Origin: Streptomyces sp. NBC_01016
GTDB taxonomy: Bacteria > Actinomycetota > Actinomycetes > Streptomycetales > Streptomycetaceae
Assembly: GCF_026341035.1 (NCBI RefSeq)
Contig: NZ_JAPEOQ010000001.1
Coordinates: 3,286,001 to 3,350,000, forward strand
Length of the DNA stretch: 64,000 nt
Direction of reading: 5' to 3'
Shown here: piece after piece, positions 30,116 to 38,835 of the stretch
Layout of the letters: each line of letters opens with the position of its first letter
Numbering within the stretch: position 1 is the stretch's first letter
The notes under the pieces: generated by a model
The model's database searches: none
Seen by the model: only the letters and a program-made list of their open reading frames with translations
What the model was told of the DNA's origin: nothing
Program-made: the position numbers and the translations under genes

Positions 30116-31201
30116 ATGCCCCGAGACATACCGTCGTTGCCCGAAGTGCGGCGCATCACCCAGAAAAAGCGCGACGCGTGGTGGACCGTGCTGCTCGTCG
30201 ACCCGATCGCCACACCTCTCGTACGGGTCACGGCGCGCTGGACGCGCATCACCCCGAACCAGATCACTTGGGGCGCCCTGATCCTGGGGCTCGGCGCGGC
30301 CGGCTGTTTCGCGATGGGGGACTGGCGCTGGCTGATCGCCGGAGCGCTGATCTACCACCTGAGCTTTGTGCTCGACTGCATGGACGGCAAGGTCGCCCGG
30401 CTGACCGGGCAGGGCTCCGTGTTCGGCGCCTGGCTCGACTACATCTTCGACCGCGTCCGCGTGATGGCCTGTGCCGTGGCGCTGATGGGCGGCCAGTTCC
30501 AGCGCACCGGCGACCTGATCTACGTATGGCTCGCCGTGGTCGTCGTCTTCCTCGACGGGCTGCGCTACATCAACTCGCTGGAGATCTTCAAGACCCGGCA
30601 CACGATGCGCAAGCAGATCAAGTCCCGCATGCGTGCGGCCCGTCGCGCGCAGAACGCGGACGACGTCGCCTTCATGGAGGACCTGCTGCGGGCCAACCCG
30701 TCCGCGGACATCGAGCAGGACCTGCACGGCGCGGCCAACGCCGAGCACGCCGAGAACGTAGAGCACGACGAGCACGTCGAGGGCGATACGCAGGCGGAGG
30801 CCGTGGAGCCGGCGCCGCGCCCCAAGGTCGTCGACCTGCACCAGGAGTTCCGCAGCCGTTTCCCGGGCTATCTGCGTTTCCGGTCCTTCATGCTGCGCCA
30901 CCGCATCCGTACGCACCTGATCAGCGGCATCGAGTTCCAGATGGCCGTCTTCATCGTCGGCCCGCTGCTCGACCAGGTGATCGGCGCGACCGTCGTGGCC
31001 GGCGCGCTGCTGCTCGTCTTCGAACTCGCCATCGTCTACAAGCTGTTGCTGTCCACGCGCGACTTCGGCCGCACGCTGGCGGCCTTCGAGCAGGATGCCG
31101 CCGAGAAGGACGCCGCGCAGATCGACGCCGAGGAAAAGAACGTCGCCGAAAAGGACGCCTTCGACGAAGAGCACGAAAAGGGCCTGTCCACCGTCGCGTG
31201 A
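30116..31201 (+). CDS. CDP-alcohol phosphatidyltransferase with charged C-terminal tail
   Basis: A 361-residue membrane enzyme. The CDP-alcohol phosphotransferase motif is complete: DCMDGKVARLTGQGSVFGAWLDYIFD (D-x2-DG-x2-AR-x8-G-x3-D-x3-D). Membrane helices cover about residues 45-140 and 255-305. The enzyme swaps CMP on CDP-diacylglycerol or another CDP-alcohol for a second alcohol. It is much longer than a minimal enzyme (about 200 aa). A polar insert rich in Glu and His (residues 200-245; AEHAENVEHDEHVEGDTQ) and an acidic/basic tail (AAEKDAAQIDAEEKNVAEKD) have no counterpart I know. The alcohol acceptor cannot be told. Confidence 0.85.
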   Translation: MPRDIPSLPEVRRITQKKRDAWWTVLLVDPIATPLVRVTARWTRITPNQITWGALILGLGAAGCFAMGDWRWLIAGALIYHLSFVLDCMDGKVARLTGQGSVFGAWLDYIFDRVRVMACAVALMGGQFQRTGDLIYVWLAVVVVFLDGLRYINSLEIFKTRHTMRKQIKSRMRAARRAQNADDVAFMEDLLRANPSADIEQDLHGAANAEHAENVEHDEHVEGDTQAEAVEPAPRPKVVDLHQEFRSRFPGYLRFRSFMLRHRIRTHLISGIEFQMAVFIVGPLLDQVIGATVVAGALLLVFELAIVYKLLLSTRDFGRTLAAFEQDAAEKDAAQIDAEEKNVAEKDAFDEEHEKGLSTVA

Positions 31202-31236
31202 CGCGAGCGGTGAACAGGCCGTGGGTTCGAGGATCC

Positions 31237-31260
31237 GGTGCGCGCCGTCAGACGCGCACC
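31237..31260. terminator. Hairpin between convergent genes
   Basis: GGTGCGCG (31237-31244) and CGCGCACC (31253-31260) are paired around an 8-base loop. It overlaps the last codons of the leftward MMPL gene and follows the phosphatidyltransferase stop. Confidence 0.6.
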
Positions 31261-33527
31261 TCCTCGCCGCCCTCGTGCGGGACCGGGGCGGGCTCCATGC
31301 CCGCCTCGTCGTGCGTCAGGTCCGGCATCCGGTGCAGCCACTTCGGCAGATACCAGTTGCGTTCCCCGAGCAGCGCCATCACGGCCGGGAGCAGCACACC
31401 GCGGATGACGGTCGCGTCGATCAGGATCGCGGCCGCGAGGCCCACGCCCATCTGCTTCATCGACTGCATGGACAGCGTCCCGAAGATGCTGAACACGGCG
31501 ACCATGATGACGGCCGCGCTGGTGACCACGCCCGCGGTGGTGACGACGCCGTGCCGGATCGCGTCGAGGTTCGTACGCCCCTGAAGGCGCGCCTCCTTGA
31601 TCCGGGACACCACGAACACGTGGTAGTCCATCGACAGGCCGAACAGGATCACGAACAGGAACAGCGGCAGCCACGCGATGATGGCGCCCACTCCCTCCGC
31701 GCCGACCAGTGAGGCGCCCCAGCCGTGCTGGAAGATGGCGACGAGGACCCCGTAAGCGGCGCCCACCGACAGCAGGTTGAGCACGATCGATGTGATCGCG
31801 ACCGTCAGTGAGCGGAACGAGAGCAGCATCAGCAGGAACGCGAACGTGACGACGAACGCGAAGACGGGGACGACGGAACCGACGATCTGGTCGTTGAAGT
31901 CCTTCGACCCCGCGACCTGTCCGGTGATCGGCGCCTCTGCGCCGTCGACCTCGCCGAACGTGGCGGGCCGCACCTCGTCGCGCAGCAGCGCCAGGCTCTT
32001 CTCTGCCTTGTCCTGATCGGACCCGCCCACGAGCGGTACGTCGATGATCGCCACGTTCTGGTCCCGGTGCACGGTGACCTCGACAGGGCCGCGCGAGGCG
32101 CCCGAGCTCACGGCCTGCGCGCGGAAGTCGGCGAGTGCGGCGCGCGCATCGGCGGAGTTGATGTCGTCGGCCTTCACGACCACCTCGGCCGGATCCGAGC
32201 CGCCGGGGAACGCCGCGTTGACCCGGTCGTACGTCGCCACGATCGGCAGCGAGTCGCCGAACTCCTGGTCCACGGTGAGGTTCTGGGTCTTCATGCCGAG
32301 CGCGGGCGCGGCGATCGCGAGCAGCGCGACGACCGCGACGGCGACGGAGACGGCGGGCCGCGCCAGTACGACGGTCAGCACCCGGCTCCAGAAGCGGCTG
32401 CCACCCTCCCCATTGGCCTTGCTCCCGTTGCGCCGCTTCGTCGGGTGCAGGAACGGGATCCGCCCCTTCTCCACCCGCTCCCCGAGCAGCGAGAGCAGCG
32501 CCGGAAGCACGGTCACGGATCCCACCATCGCGACCGCCACCACCATCAGCGAGGCGAGGCCCATCGCCTGGAACTCGGCGAGCCCGGTGAACAGCATGCC
32601 CGCCATCGCCACGCACACCGTGACCCCGGAGACGATGATCGCCCGGCCGCTGGTGGCCGCCGCGACGCGCAGTGCCGTCTGCGGGTCGTGCCCCTTCATC
32701 CGTTCCTCGCGCTCGCGCCGCACATAGAACAGGCAGTAGTCGACGCCGACCGCCAGGCCGACGAGCAGCATCACCGAGTTGGCGGTCTCGCTCATCGGCT
32801 GCAGATGGCTGACGATGCCCATCAGGCCCATCGTCGCCATGATCGCCGTGACGGCGAGCGCCACCGGGAGCAGCGCCGCGACGAGCGCGCCGAACGCGAT
32901 CAGCAGGATGCCGAGCGCGACCGGCACGGCCGAGTACTCGGCGCGCTGGAAGTCCTCGCCGAACGCGTCGTCGAAGGTCTTGTTCATGCTCGCGGCGCCG
33001 ATCTCCTCGATCCGCAGCGCGTCATGGTCGCCGGCGACGCCCGCGACGGCCTTCTGGACCGGCTCGACCCGGTCGGCCGCGGTGTCGGGGTCGCCCCGCA
33101 TGTCGAACTGGACGAGCGCGGTGCGGCCGTCCTTGGAGATCGTCCGGGCGTCGGCGGCGTACGGCGAACGCACGGCGGTCACCTTGCCCGTGCCCTCGAC
33201 GGCCCGCACCACGTCGGCGACCGCCGCCTTGAACTCGGGTGCGGTCGCCCGCAGTTGACCGTCCTTGCTCTGCACGAGCACGGTCTCGCCCGCCGGTTCG
33301 TCGACGCCCGCGTCGTCGATGATGCGCGCGGCCTGGCTGGTCTCCCCCTTGAGCTGGTCGTCCTCCGAGACGTCCACGCGTCCCGCGACGGACCCCAGGC
33401 CCATCGCCACCACGACGAACAGCACCCAGATCCCCACCGCCGCCCACCGGTGCCGGGCGCTCCAGCCGCCGGCCCGCGCCGCGACCCCGCGCACCCGGCG
33501 GTCCCGCTGTTCCCCGTTCCTGGCCAT
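31248..33527 (-). CDS. MMPL-family RND transporter
   Basis: A 759-residue membrane protein with two MMPL repeats. An N-terminal helix (WAAVGIWVLFVVVAMGLGS) precedes a large extracytoplasmic loop (60-190). A helix bundle follows, with VALGILLIAFGALVAALLPV and the GLAVGVDYCLFYVRREREER motif. The second half repeats the plan with FLFVILFGLSMDYHVFVVSRIKEA. The Asp-Tyr pairs in these helices are the proton-relay residues of MMPL transporters. They export lipids, siderophores or drugs; the substrate is unknown. The ATG at 33527 has GGAGGTGA four bases upstream. The open frame continues to 34031, but that part overlaps the subtilisin gene and is not protein-like. Confidence 0.9.
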   Translation of the reverse strand: MARNGEQRDRRVRGVAARAGGWSARHRWAAVGIWVLFVVVAMGLGSVAGRVDVSEDDQLKGETSQAARIIDDAGVDEPAGETVLVQSKDGQLRATAPEFKAAVADVVRAVEGTGKVTAVRSPYAADARTISKDGRTALVQFDMRGDPDTAADRVEPVQKAVAGVAGDHDALRIEEIGAASMNKTFDDAFGEDFQRAEYSAVPVALGILLIAFGALVAALLPVALAVTAIMATMGLMGIVSHLQPMSETANSVMLLVGLAVGVDYCLFYVRREREERMKGHDPQTALRVAAATSGRAIIVSGVTVCVAMAGMLFTGLAEFQAMGLASLMVVAVAMVGSVTVLPALLSLLGERVEKGRIPFLHPTKRRNGSKANGEGGSRFWSRVLTVVLARPAVSVAVAVVALLAIAAPALGMKTQNLTVDQEFGDSLPIVATYDRVNAAFPGGSDPAEVVVKADDINSADARAALADFRAQAVSSGASRGPVEVTVHRDQNVAIIDVPLVGGSDQDKAEKSLALLRDEVRPATFGEVDGAEAPITGQVAGSKDFNDQIVGSVVPVFAFVVTFAFLLMLLSFRSLTVAITSIVLNLLSVGAAYGVLVAIFQHGWGASLVGAEGVGAIIAWLPLFLFVILFGLSMDYHVFVVSRIKEARLQGRTNLDAIRHGVVTTAGVVTSAAVIMVAVFSIFGTLSMQSMKQMGVGLAAAILIDATVIRGVLLPAVMALLGERNWYLPKWLHRMPDLTHDEAGMEPAPVPHEGGEEVRV

Positions 33528-33909
33528 CAGGTCACCTCCGAATTCGAAGGTATGGGCGGGATAAGCCCCGTTCGTCGTGCTGTTCGGTGAGGTCCGGGAG
33601 GTGGGGGTCCCCGCGGAGGATGACCCGAGTCCCCTACATCTATTGGGGGTTGAGCCGTCGGGGGATGAACCGGCGAACCCTGGACCGGTCTTGGTCCGAC
33701 CTTGATCCGAATCTCCGCAACCGTCCGATTTGTTATTACGAAACCTTGTTGAGCACGTCACAGGTTCATGTAGGTCTTGATCTGATCGCGTCAATCGGTC
33801 AGGGTTTCGTCTCAACCCCCGGACATCTTCCGGAGTTTGACAACCTTCGCGATGGTTCGTCCTGGGGCGCTGGCATTCCCCCCACACACCACTGAGGAGA
33901 TCCCTCTTC
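33528..33909. other. Divergent promoter region, relatively low GC
   Basis: This 380-bp gap lies between the divergent MMPL and subtilisin starts. It is AT-richer than the genes (for example TTTGTTATTACGAAACC). GGACC-ggtctt-GGTCC near 33684 is a small inverted repeat. TTGACA at 33837-33842 could be a -35 box for the subtilisin gene, but no matching -10 is clear. No gene is seen. Confidence 0.45.
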
Positions 33910-35115
33910 ATGGCAACAAACCAGCATGCGCGCACGATGAAGCTCACCGCGGCCATAGCCACGGCGGCGACAGCAGTGGGCGTCACCATGTTCGGCGGCT
34001 TCTCCGCCACCGCGGCCCCCGTCGAGGGCAAGGTCTACGGGCAGGACGCCAAGGGCGCCGTGTCCGGCAGCTACATCGTGCTGCTCGACCAGAAGGCGGG
34101 CGCCTCCGCCAAGAAGGACCTGGCCAAGGAGTACGGAGGCACGCTGAAGCGCAACTACAGCTCCTCCGTCAACGGCTTCTCGGCGAGCGGCCTCTCGGAC
34201 ACCGAGGCCAAGCGCCTCGCGGCCGACGGCTCCGTGTCGAAGGTCGTCCAGAACAAGAAGTTCCACATCGACGCCACCCAGGACAGCCCGCCGTCGTGGG
34301 GCCTGGACCGCATCGACCAGGCCGAGACCGCGGGCGACAGCAAGTACACGTACCCGGACAGCGCAGGCGAGGGCGCGACCGCGTACGTCATCGACACCGG
34401 GGTCCGGGTCAGCCACAAGGACTTCGGTGGCCGCGCCTCCTCCGGCTTCGACGCGATCGACAACGACGACAACGCCGACGACGGCAACGGGCACGGCACG
34501 CACGTCGCCGGCACCATCGCCGGTGAGGCGCACGGTGTCGCCAAGAAGGCGAAGATCGTCGCCGTCCGTGTCCTCGACGACCAGGGCTCCGGCACCACCG
34601 AGCAGGTCGTGGCGGGCATCGACTGGGTGACCGAGAACCACCAGGGCCCCTCCGTCGCCAACATGTCGCTCGGCGGCGGCGTGGACGAGGCGCTCGACGC
34701 GGCGGTCAAGAAGTCCATCGACTCCGGTGTCACCTACGCGGTGGCGGCGGGCAACGAGTCGGCGGACGCCGCGCAGTCCAGCCCCGCCCGGGTCCCGGAG
34801 GCCATCACGGTCGCCTCCTCCACGAAGGACGACGAGCAGTCGGACTTCTCCAACTACGGCTCCGTCGTCGACATCTACGCGCCTGGATCGGACATCACGT
34901 CCGACTGGAACACGGGTGACGACGCCACCAACACCATCTCCGGTACGTCGATGGCGACCCCGCACGTCGTCGGCGCGGCAGCCGTCTACCTGGCCGGACA
35001 CAAGGACGCCGCCCCGGCCGACGTCGCCAAGGCGCTCACCGACGGGGCCACCCCGGACGCCATCAAGAACGCGTCCGACGGCACCGCGAACAAGCTCCTG
35101 AAGGTCGTCGAGTAA
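33910..35115 (+). CDS. Secreted subtilisin-like serine protease (S8)
   Basis: A 401-residue preproprotease. The Sec signal runs from MKLTAAIATAATAVGVTMFGG to SATAAP. The inhibitor-I9 prodomain follows (about 48-120: GSYIVLLDQKAG, VNGFSASGLSD). The catalytic domain has Asp in AYVIDTGVRVSHKDF, His in GNGHGTHVAGTIAG, the oxyanion Asn in VAAGNESAD and Ser in SGTSMATPHVVG. The closest type is proteinase-K-like Streptomyces extracellular proteases. GAGGAG is ten bases before the ATG. It would be exported and self-processed, serving peptide scavenging. Confidence 0.95.
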   Translation: MATNQHARTMKLTAAIATAATAVGVTMFGGFSATAAPVEGKVYGQDAKGAVSGSYIVLLDQKAGASAKKDLAKEYGGTLKRNYSSSVNGFSASGLSDTEAKRLAADGSVSKVVQNKKFHIDATQDSPPSWGLDRIDQAETAGDSKYTYPDSAGEGATAYVIDTGVRVSHKDFGGRASSGFDAIDNDDNADDGNGHGTHVAGTIAGEAHGVAKKAKIVAVRVLDDQGSGTTEQVVAGIDWVTENHQGPSVANMSLGGGVDEALDAAVKKSIDSGVTYAVAAGNESADAAQSSPARVPEAITVASSTKDDEQSDFSNYGSVVDIYAPGSDITSDWNTGDDATNTISGTSMATPHVVGAAAVYLAGHKDAAPADVAKALTDGATPDAIKNASDGTANKLLKVVE

Positions 35116-35134
35116 ACGTTTCGGCTCGATGACC

Positions 35135-35175
35135 GGCGGCCGCCGTGCCCACCCCCACGGGGAACGGCGGCCGCC
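35135..35175 (+). terminator. Hairpin after the subtilisin gene
   Basis: GGCGGCCGCCGT (35135-35146) and ACGGCGGCCGCC (35164-35175) are perfect 12-base arms around a 17-base loop, followed by TTAT. It ends 14 bp before the next start. Confidence 0.8.
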
Positions 35176-35188
35176 TTATCGTGTGCGC

Positions 35189-35761
35189 ATGACTCAGGGG
35201 ACGACGAAGGCCGAGGGCTGCGCCGCGCTGCTGCGCGGCATCAATGTGGGCGGCAACAAGAAGGTGCCGATGGCCGGGCTGCGGCCGCTGATCGAGGGCC
35301 TCGGCCTCACCGACGTACGCACCTACCTCCAGAGCGGCAACGTCGCCTTCACCGCGCCCGACGGCGGCGACGAGGAGGCGCTCGCGGCTGCGATCGGCAC
35401 GGCGATCGAGGGCGAGTTCGGCTTCACCGTCGACGTCCTCGTGCGCCGCCACACCTATCTGAAGGCGGTCATGGCGGACTGCCCGTTCCCGGCCGCCGAA
35501 CTGGAGGCCAAGCAGCTGCACGTCACGTACTTCTCGCAGGTCGTGACCGCCGAACGGTTCGCCGCCGTGGACCCGGCCGCGTACGCCCCCGAGGACTTCC
35601 GCATCGGCGACCGCGCCCTCTACCTCTACGCGCCCCAGGGCCTCGGCGTCTCGAAGCTGGGGGCCCAGCTGTCCCGTCCTGCGCTCAACAAGGGTCTGAT
35701 CGCGACCAGCCGCAACTGGAACACGGTGACGAAGCTCGTGGAGCTCACGGCCCCACGGTGA
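35189..35761 (+). CDS. DUF1697-family protein
   Basis: A 190-residue cytoplasmic protein of the DUF1697 family. It has ALLRGINVGGNKKVPMAGLR at the start, TYLQSGNVAFTAPDG in the middle and TSRNWNTVTKL at the end, all family hallmarks. The biochemical role is unknown. The ATG at 35189 gives the expected N-terminus. Confidence 0.88.
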   Translation: MTQGTTKAEGCAALLRGINVGGNKKVPMAGLRPLIEGLGLTDVRTYLQSGNVAFTAPDGGDEEALAAAIGTAIEGEFGFTVDVLVRRHTYLKAVMADCPFPAAELEAKQLHVTYFSQVVTAERFAAVDPAAYAPEDFRIGDRALYLYAPQGLGVSKLGAQLSRPALNKGLIATSRNWNTVTKLVELTAPR

Positions 35762-35785
35762 GCGCGTCCGTGAAAAGGTCGGTGT

Positions 35786-36799
35786 ATGCGCTACATAATC
35801 ATCGGAGCAGGAGCGGTCGGCGGCGTCATCGGTGGGCGGCTCGCGCAGGCGGGGCACGGTGACGTCGTGCTCGTCGCACGCGGCAGGCAGTACGAGGCGC
35901 TGCGCGACAAGGGCCTGCGCGTCGAGACGCCCGACGGGCCGCACACCCATCAACTCCCGGTCGTGGACGGCCCGGAGGCGCTCGGGGCGCTGCGCGCCGA
36001 CGACGTGCTGATCCTCGCCGTGAAGACGCAGGACAGCGCGGCGGCGCTCGCCGCGTGGGGACCGCGCCCCGTCGAGGGCGGCGGCACGGCGGCCGGGCGG
36101 CTGCCCCTCGTCTGCGCGCAGAACGGGGTGGAGAGCGAGCGGCTCGCCCTGCGCACCTTCCAGCGCGTGTACGGGATGTGCGTGTGGCTGCCCGCCACGT
36201 TCGTCGAGCCGGGCGTCGTCCGCGCCCCGGGCGCCCCGATCTCCGGCATGCTGCACCTCGGCCGCTACCCGTCGGGAAGCGACGGGACAGTGCGGGCGAT
36301 CTCCGCCGACCTGGAGAAGGGGCTCCTCGAAGCGCCCGTCGTCGACGACGTCATGCGCTGGAAGTACGCCAAGCTCCTCGCCAACCTCGCCAATGCGATC
36401 GAGGCGGTGTCCGGCGTGCTCACCAGCGACGAGGCCCTCGCCCTGTTCCGCCGCGCCCGTGCCGAGGGCGAGGCGGTGCTCGACGCCGCCGGTGTCGCGT
36501 ACGCGAGCCAGGACGAGGAGAAGGCCGCCCGCGCCGACAAGATCCGCTTCGAGCCCTTCGACGGCGCCCCGCGCGGCGGCGGCTCCTCCTGGCAGTCCCT
36601 CCAGCGCGGCGCGGGCAGCATCGAGGCCGACTACCTCAACGGCGAGATCGCCCTGCTCGGCCGCCTGCACGGCGTACCGACACCGGTCAACGACGTCCTC
36701 CAGGAACTCGCCAACGAGGCGGCGCGGGAAGGGCGTTCGGCCGGGGAGACGAGCGTGGCGGACCTCGTCGCGGCGGTGGACGCGCACCGCGAGTCCTAG
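35786..36799 (+). CDS. Ketopantoate reductase family protein
   Basis: A 337-residue NADP-dependent dehydrogenase. The Rossmann start MRYIIIGAGAVGGVIGGRLAQAG binds the cofactor. ADDVLILAVKTQDS is the second nucleotide strand. AQNGVESERLA and the C-terminal helical domain with MRWKYAKLLANLANAIEA carry the catalytic Lys/Asn residues of PanE-like enzymes. It may reduce 2-dehydropantoate to pantoate for CoA synthesis, or act on another 2-oxo acid, since Streptomyces have several such paralogues and no pan genes are adjacent. Confidence 0.82.
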   Translation: MRYIIIGAGAVGGVIGGRLAQAGHGDVVLVARGRQYEALRDKGLRVETPDGPHTHQLPVVDGPEALGALRADDVLILAVKTQDSAAALAAWGPRPVEGGGTAAGRLPLVCAQNGVESERLALRTFQRVYGMCVWLPATFVEPGVVRAPGAPISGMLHLGRYPSGSDGTVRAISADLEKGLLEAPVVDDVMRWKYAKLLANLANAIEAVSGVLTSDEALALFRRARAEGEAVLDAAGVAYASQDEEKAARADKIRFEPFDGAPRGGGSSWQSLQRGAGSIEADYLNGEIALLGRLHGVPTPVNDVLQELANEAAREGRSAGETSVADLVAAVDAHRES

Positions 36800-36853
36800 G
36801 TCTGTCGCGTTTGTTCAAGAGGAGCGGGTACCGGTCGCCGTAGCGTCAGCGGC

Positions 36854-37438
36854 ATGAACGAACTCCGCATGGACACCGTGTACCCGTACCTCACCGAGAG
36901 CGCCGCCGAAGCCGTGCGCGTCGCGGCCGGCGTCAAGCCCGACCGGCTCGACGCGGCCTCGGGCTGCGGCGACTGGGACGTGCGGACGCTCGTGAACCAC
37001 TGGACCGTGTACACCTCGCACGGCATGGAACACCGGGCGCTGCGCACCCAGTTGCCCGAGGAGCTGACCTCGCGCGACCTCACGGCCGACGAGGGCTGGG
37101 CGGCGACCTACGCCGCCGACCTCGACCGGGCGGTCGCCGCCTGGGCCGAACCGGCCGTCTGGGAGGGCGAGGTCGACCTCGGCTTTGCCAAGCAGCCCGC
37201 ACCCGAGGTCGCCGCCCTGCTGTGGGCCGAACTCGTCCTGCACGGCTGGGACGTGGCCACCGCCACCGGGCAGGAGTTCCGCGTCTCGGACGGCGCGGCG
37301 GCCCTGCTCCTCCAGGTGGTGGAGGCGAACGCCGAGCTGTACCGCCAGTACGAGGGCTTCGCCGCGCCCGTCGACGTGGCGGACGACGCATCGGTGTACG
37401 CGAAGGCCCTCGCCCTCAGCGGCCGCGACCCGCGCTGA
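36854..37438 (+). CDS. Mycothiol-dependent-type maleylpyruvate isomerase fold protein (TIGR03086-like)
   Basis: A 194-residue DinB/maleylpyruvate-isomerase-N-fold protein. The helix bundle metal site is suggested by GDWDVRTLVNHWTVYTSHGMEH and the later WAELVLHGWDVATATGQEF, with His residues in the typical TIGR03086 positions. Such proteins bind a divalent metal and often use mycothiol. The substrate is unknown. It stands alone between the reductase and the convergent MFS gene. Confidence 0.75.
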   Translation: MNELRMDTVYPYLTESAAEAVRVAAGVKPDRLDAASGCGDWDVRTLVNHWTVYTSHGMEHRALRTQLPEELTSRDLTADEGWAATYAADLDRAVAAWAEPAVWEGEVDLGFAKQPAPEVAALLWAELVLHGWDVATATGQEFRVSDGAAALLLQVVEANAELYRQYEGFAAPVDVADDASVYAKALALSGRDPR

Positions 37439-37450
37439 CGGGGGCCGGGC

Positions 37451-38710
37451 TCACTCGCCGCGCCACTGGGAGTCCCGCCGTGCCCACCGCACGGCGGGCC
37501 CCACCCCGAGCCCCGCCACCACGAACAGCACCCCGAGCACGGCCCAGCCCGCCGTCCCGTGCCGGATCGCGGTGACCGTCACGAGGGCGGGCGCGGCCAT
37601 CGTCGCCGCGGCCTGACCGGAGTTGAACACGCCCTGGTAGACGCCCTGCGCCCGGGCGTCCGCCAGGCCGTAGCCGACGGTCCAGCCGCCCGCCGCCTGC
37701 AACACCTCGGCGAGCACCTGCACCACCGCGCCGACCACCAGAATGCCCAGCGCCCAAAGCGGCGAGGCCCCCGCCGAGAACGCGAAGAACGCGCAGGACA
37801 GCGCGAGCAGCAGCCCCGAGCGCCGCATCGCCTTCACCGCACCGGGCAGGTCCTCCACGCCACGCGTCGCCCGCACCTGAAGCAGCGCCACCAGCACGCA
37901 GTTGAGGACCATGACGAGCGCCGCCGTCCACGTCGGCGCCTCGGTGTGCTGCGCGATCCACAGCGGCAGGCCCACCTCCAACAGGGTGTATTGCAGGGCC
38001 AGTACGGCGTTGAGGAAGGTCACCGCCAGGAACGGCAGATCGCGCACCGCCCGCCACCGGCTCTCCGCCGGGGTGTCGGTCAGCGGCCGTCGCCCCGCAC
38101 CACCCGGGAGCCGGTGCACCATCAGCGCGGATCCGACGAAGGCCGCCGCGTCGACGATGATCAGGGCCGTGTAGCCGGATCGGCTGTCGAGCTGAAGCGC
38201 GAGCGCGCCGAACGCGCCGCCCACGCCCATGCCCGCATTGGTGACCATCCGCAGATGCGCCCGGCCCTCGACACGCTCCCCGGCGGGCAGCACATCCGCG
38301 TACAGCGCGTTGCGCACGCCCATGCTGCCCTGGCTCAGCGTGGCGTAACAGATCGCCGTCACCAGGAACGAGGCGTACGAGTCGATCAGCGTGTACGCCA
38401 CGAGGCCCACTCCGCACCCGACCCACAGCCCGGTCAGCACCGGCCGCCGCCCCCACCGGTCCGACGCCCGCCCGGCCGGCACCCCCGCCGCGAGCCCGAA
38501 CACCCCGGCCACCGAGAGCCCCACGCCCACCGAGGTCGCGCTCAGGCCCACGAACCGTGTGAAGTACAGGACGCTGACCGGGAAGAAGAGCCCGCGCCCG
38601 AACGCGTTGAGGAGCGTGAGCAGCGACAGCCGGCGCAGCACCGGCACGGTCGGCAGCATTCCGGCGAAACGCGTGGTGGGACCGGTGGAGCGGGGTGGTG
38701 AAGTGGTCAT
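37451..38710 (-). CDS. MFS transporter
   Basis: A 419-residue MFS protein with twelve predicted helices. The loop 2-3 motif is GVPAGRASDRWGRRPVLTGL (G-x3-D-R-x-G-R-R). The first helix is LRRLSLLTLLNAFGRGLFFPVSVL. It is probably an exporter. It is divergent from the ArsR-type regulator at 38832, with an inverted-repeat operator between them, so the regulator probably controls it. The ATG at 38710 is chosen; the in-frame ATG at 38746 would cover the operator. Confidence 0.87.
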   Translation of the reverse strand: MTTSPPRSTGPTTRFAGMLPTVPVLRRLSLLTLLNAFGRGLFFPVSVLYFTRFVGLSATSVGVGLSVAGVFGLAAGVPAGRASDRWGRRPVLTGLWVGCGVGLVAYTLIDSYASFLVTAICYATLSQGSMGVRNALYADVLPAGERVEGRAHLRMVTNAGMGVGGAFGALALQLDSRSGYTALIIVDAAAFVGSALMVHRLPGGAGRRPLTDTPAESRWRAVRDLPFLAVTFLNAVLALQYTLLEVGLPLWIAQHTEAPTWTAALVMVLNCVLVALLQVRATRGVEDLPGAVKAMRRSGLLLALSCAFFAFSAGASPLWALGILVVGAVVQVLAEVLQAAGGWTVGYGLADARAQGVYQGVFNSGQAAATMAAPALVTVTAIRHGTAGWAVLGVLFVVAGLGVGPAVRWARRDSQWRGE

Positions 38711-38748
38711 GCCCACAGGGAAGCGGGGTTCCGGGCGCCGCGACATTT

Positions 38749-38767
38749 CTTTAGCGTGGCGCTAAAG
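38749..38767. promoter_or_regulatory. Inverted-repeat operator CTTTAGCG-n3-CGCTAAAG
   Basis: A perfect 8-base inverted repeat with a 3-base centre lies between the divergent MFS and ArsR-type genes. Its AT content and position suit the binding site of the ArsR-type regulator, and ArsR operators are imperfect repeats of this size. Confidence 0.65.
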
Positions 38768-38787
38768 GGTGGTGGGAGGGCGACGCC

Positions 38788-38835
38788 GTGATCGAGTTCC
38801 GGCTCGTCGTCAAGGTGGGAGGGGGCGCGTCGTGA
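38788..38835 (+). CDS. Upstream 15-codon ORF from a duplicated start region
   Basis: GTG at 38788 opens VIEFRLVVKVGGGAS and a TGA (38833-38835) that overlaps the GTG of the regulator gene (GTGA). The segment GGTGGGAGGG to GTGATCGAGTTCCGG is repeated 43-44 bp downstream at the real start. The peptide is therefore a frameshifted copy of the regulator's own N-terminus. If translated it would couple to the regulator. Confidence 0.4.
   Translation: MIEFRLVVKVGGGAS

Noticed and set aside
29904-30281. 125-codon frame between mgt and the phosphatidyltransferase gene
   Set aside because: It crosses a hairpin terminator and a low-GC leader and then reads the next gene out of frame.
33528-34031. N-terminal extension of the MMPL frame
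   Set aside because: It overlaps the divergent subtilisin gene and a low-GC promoter region, while a strong ribosome-binding site marks the start at 33527.
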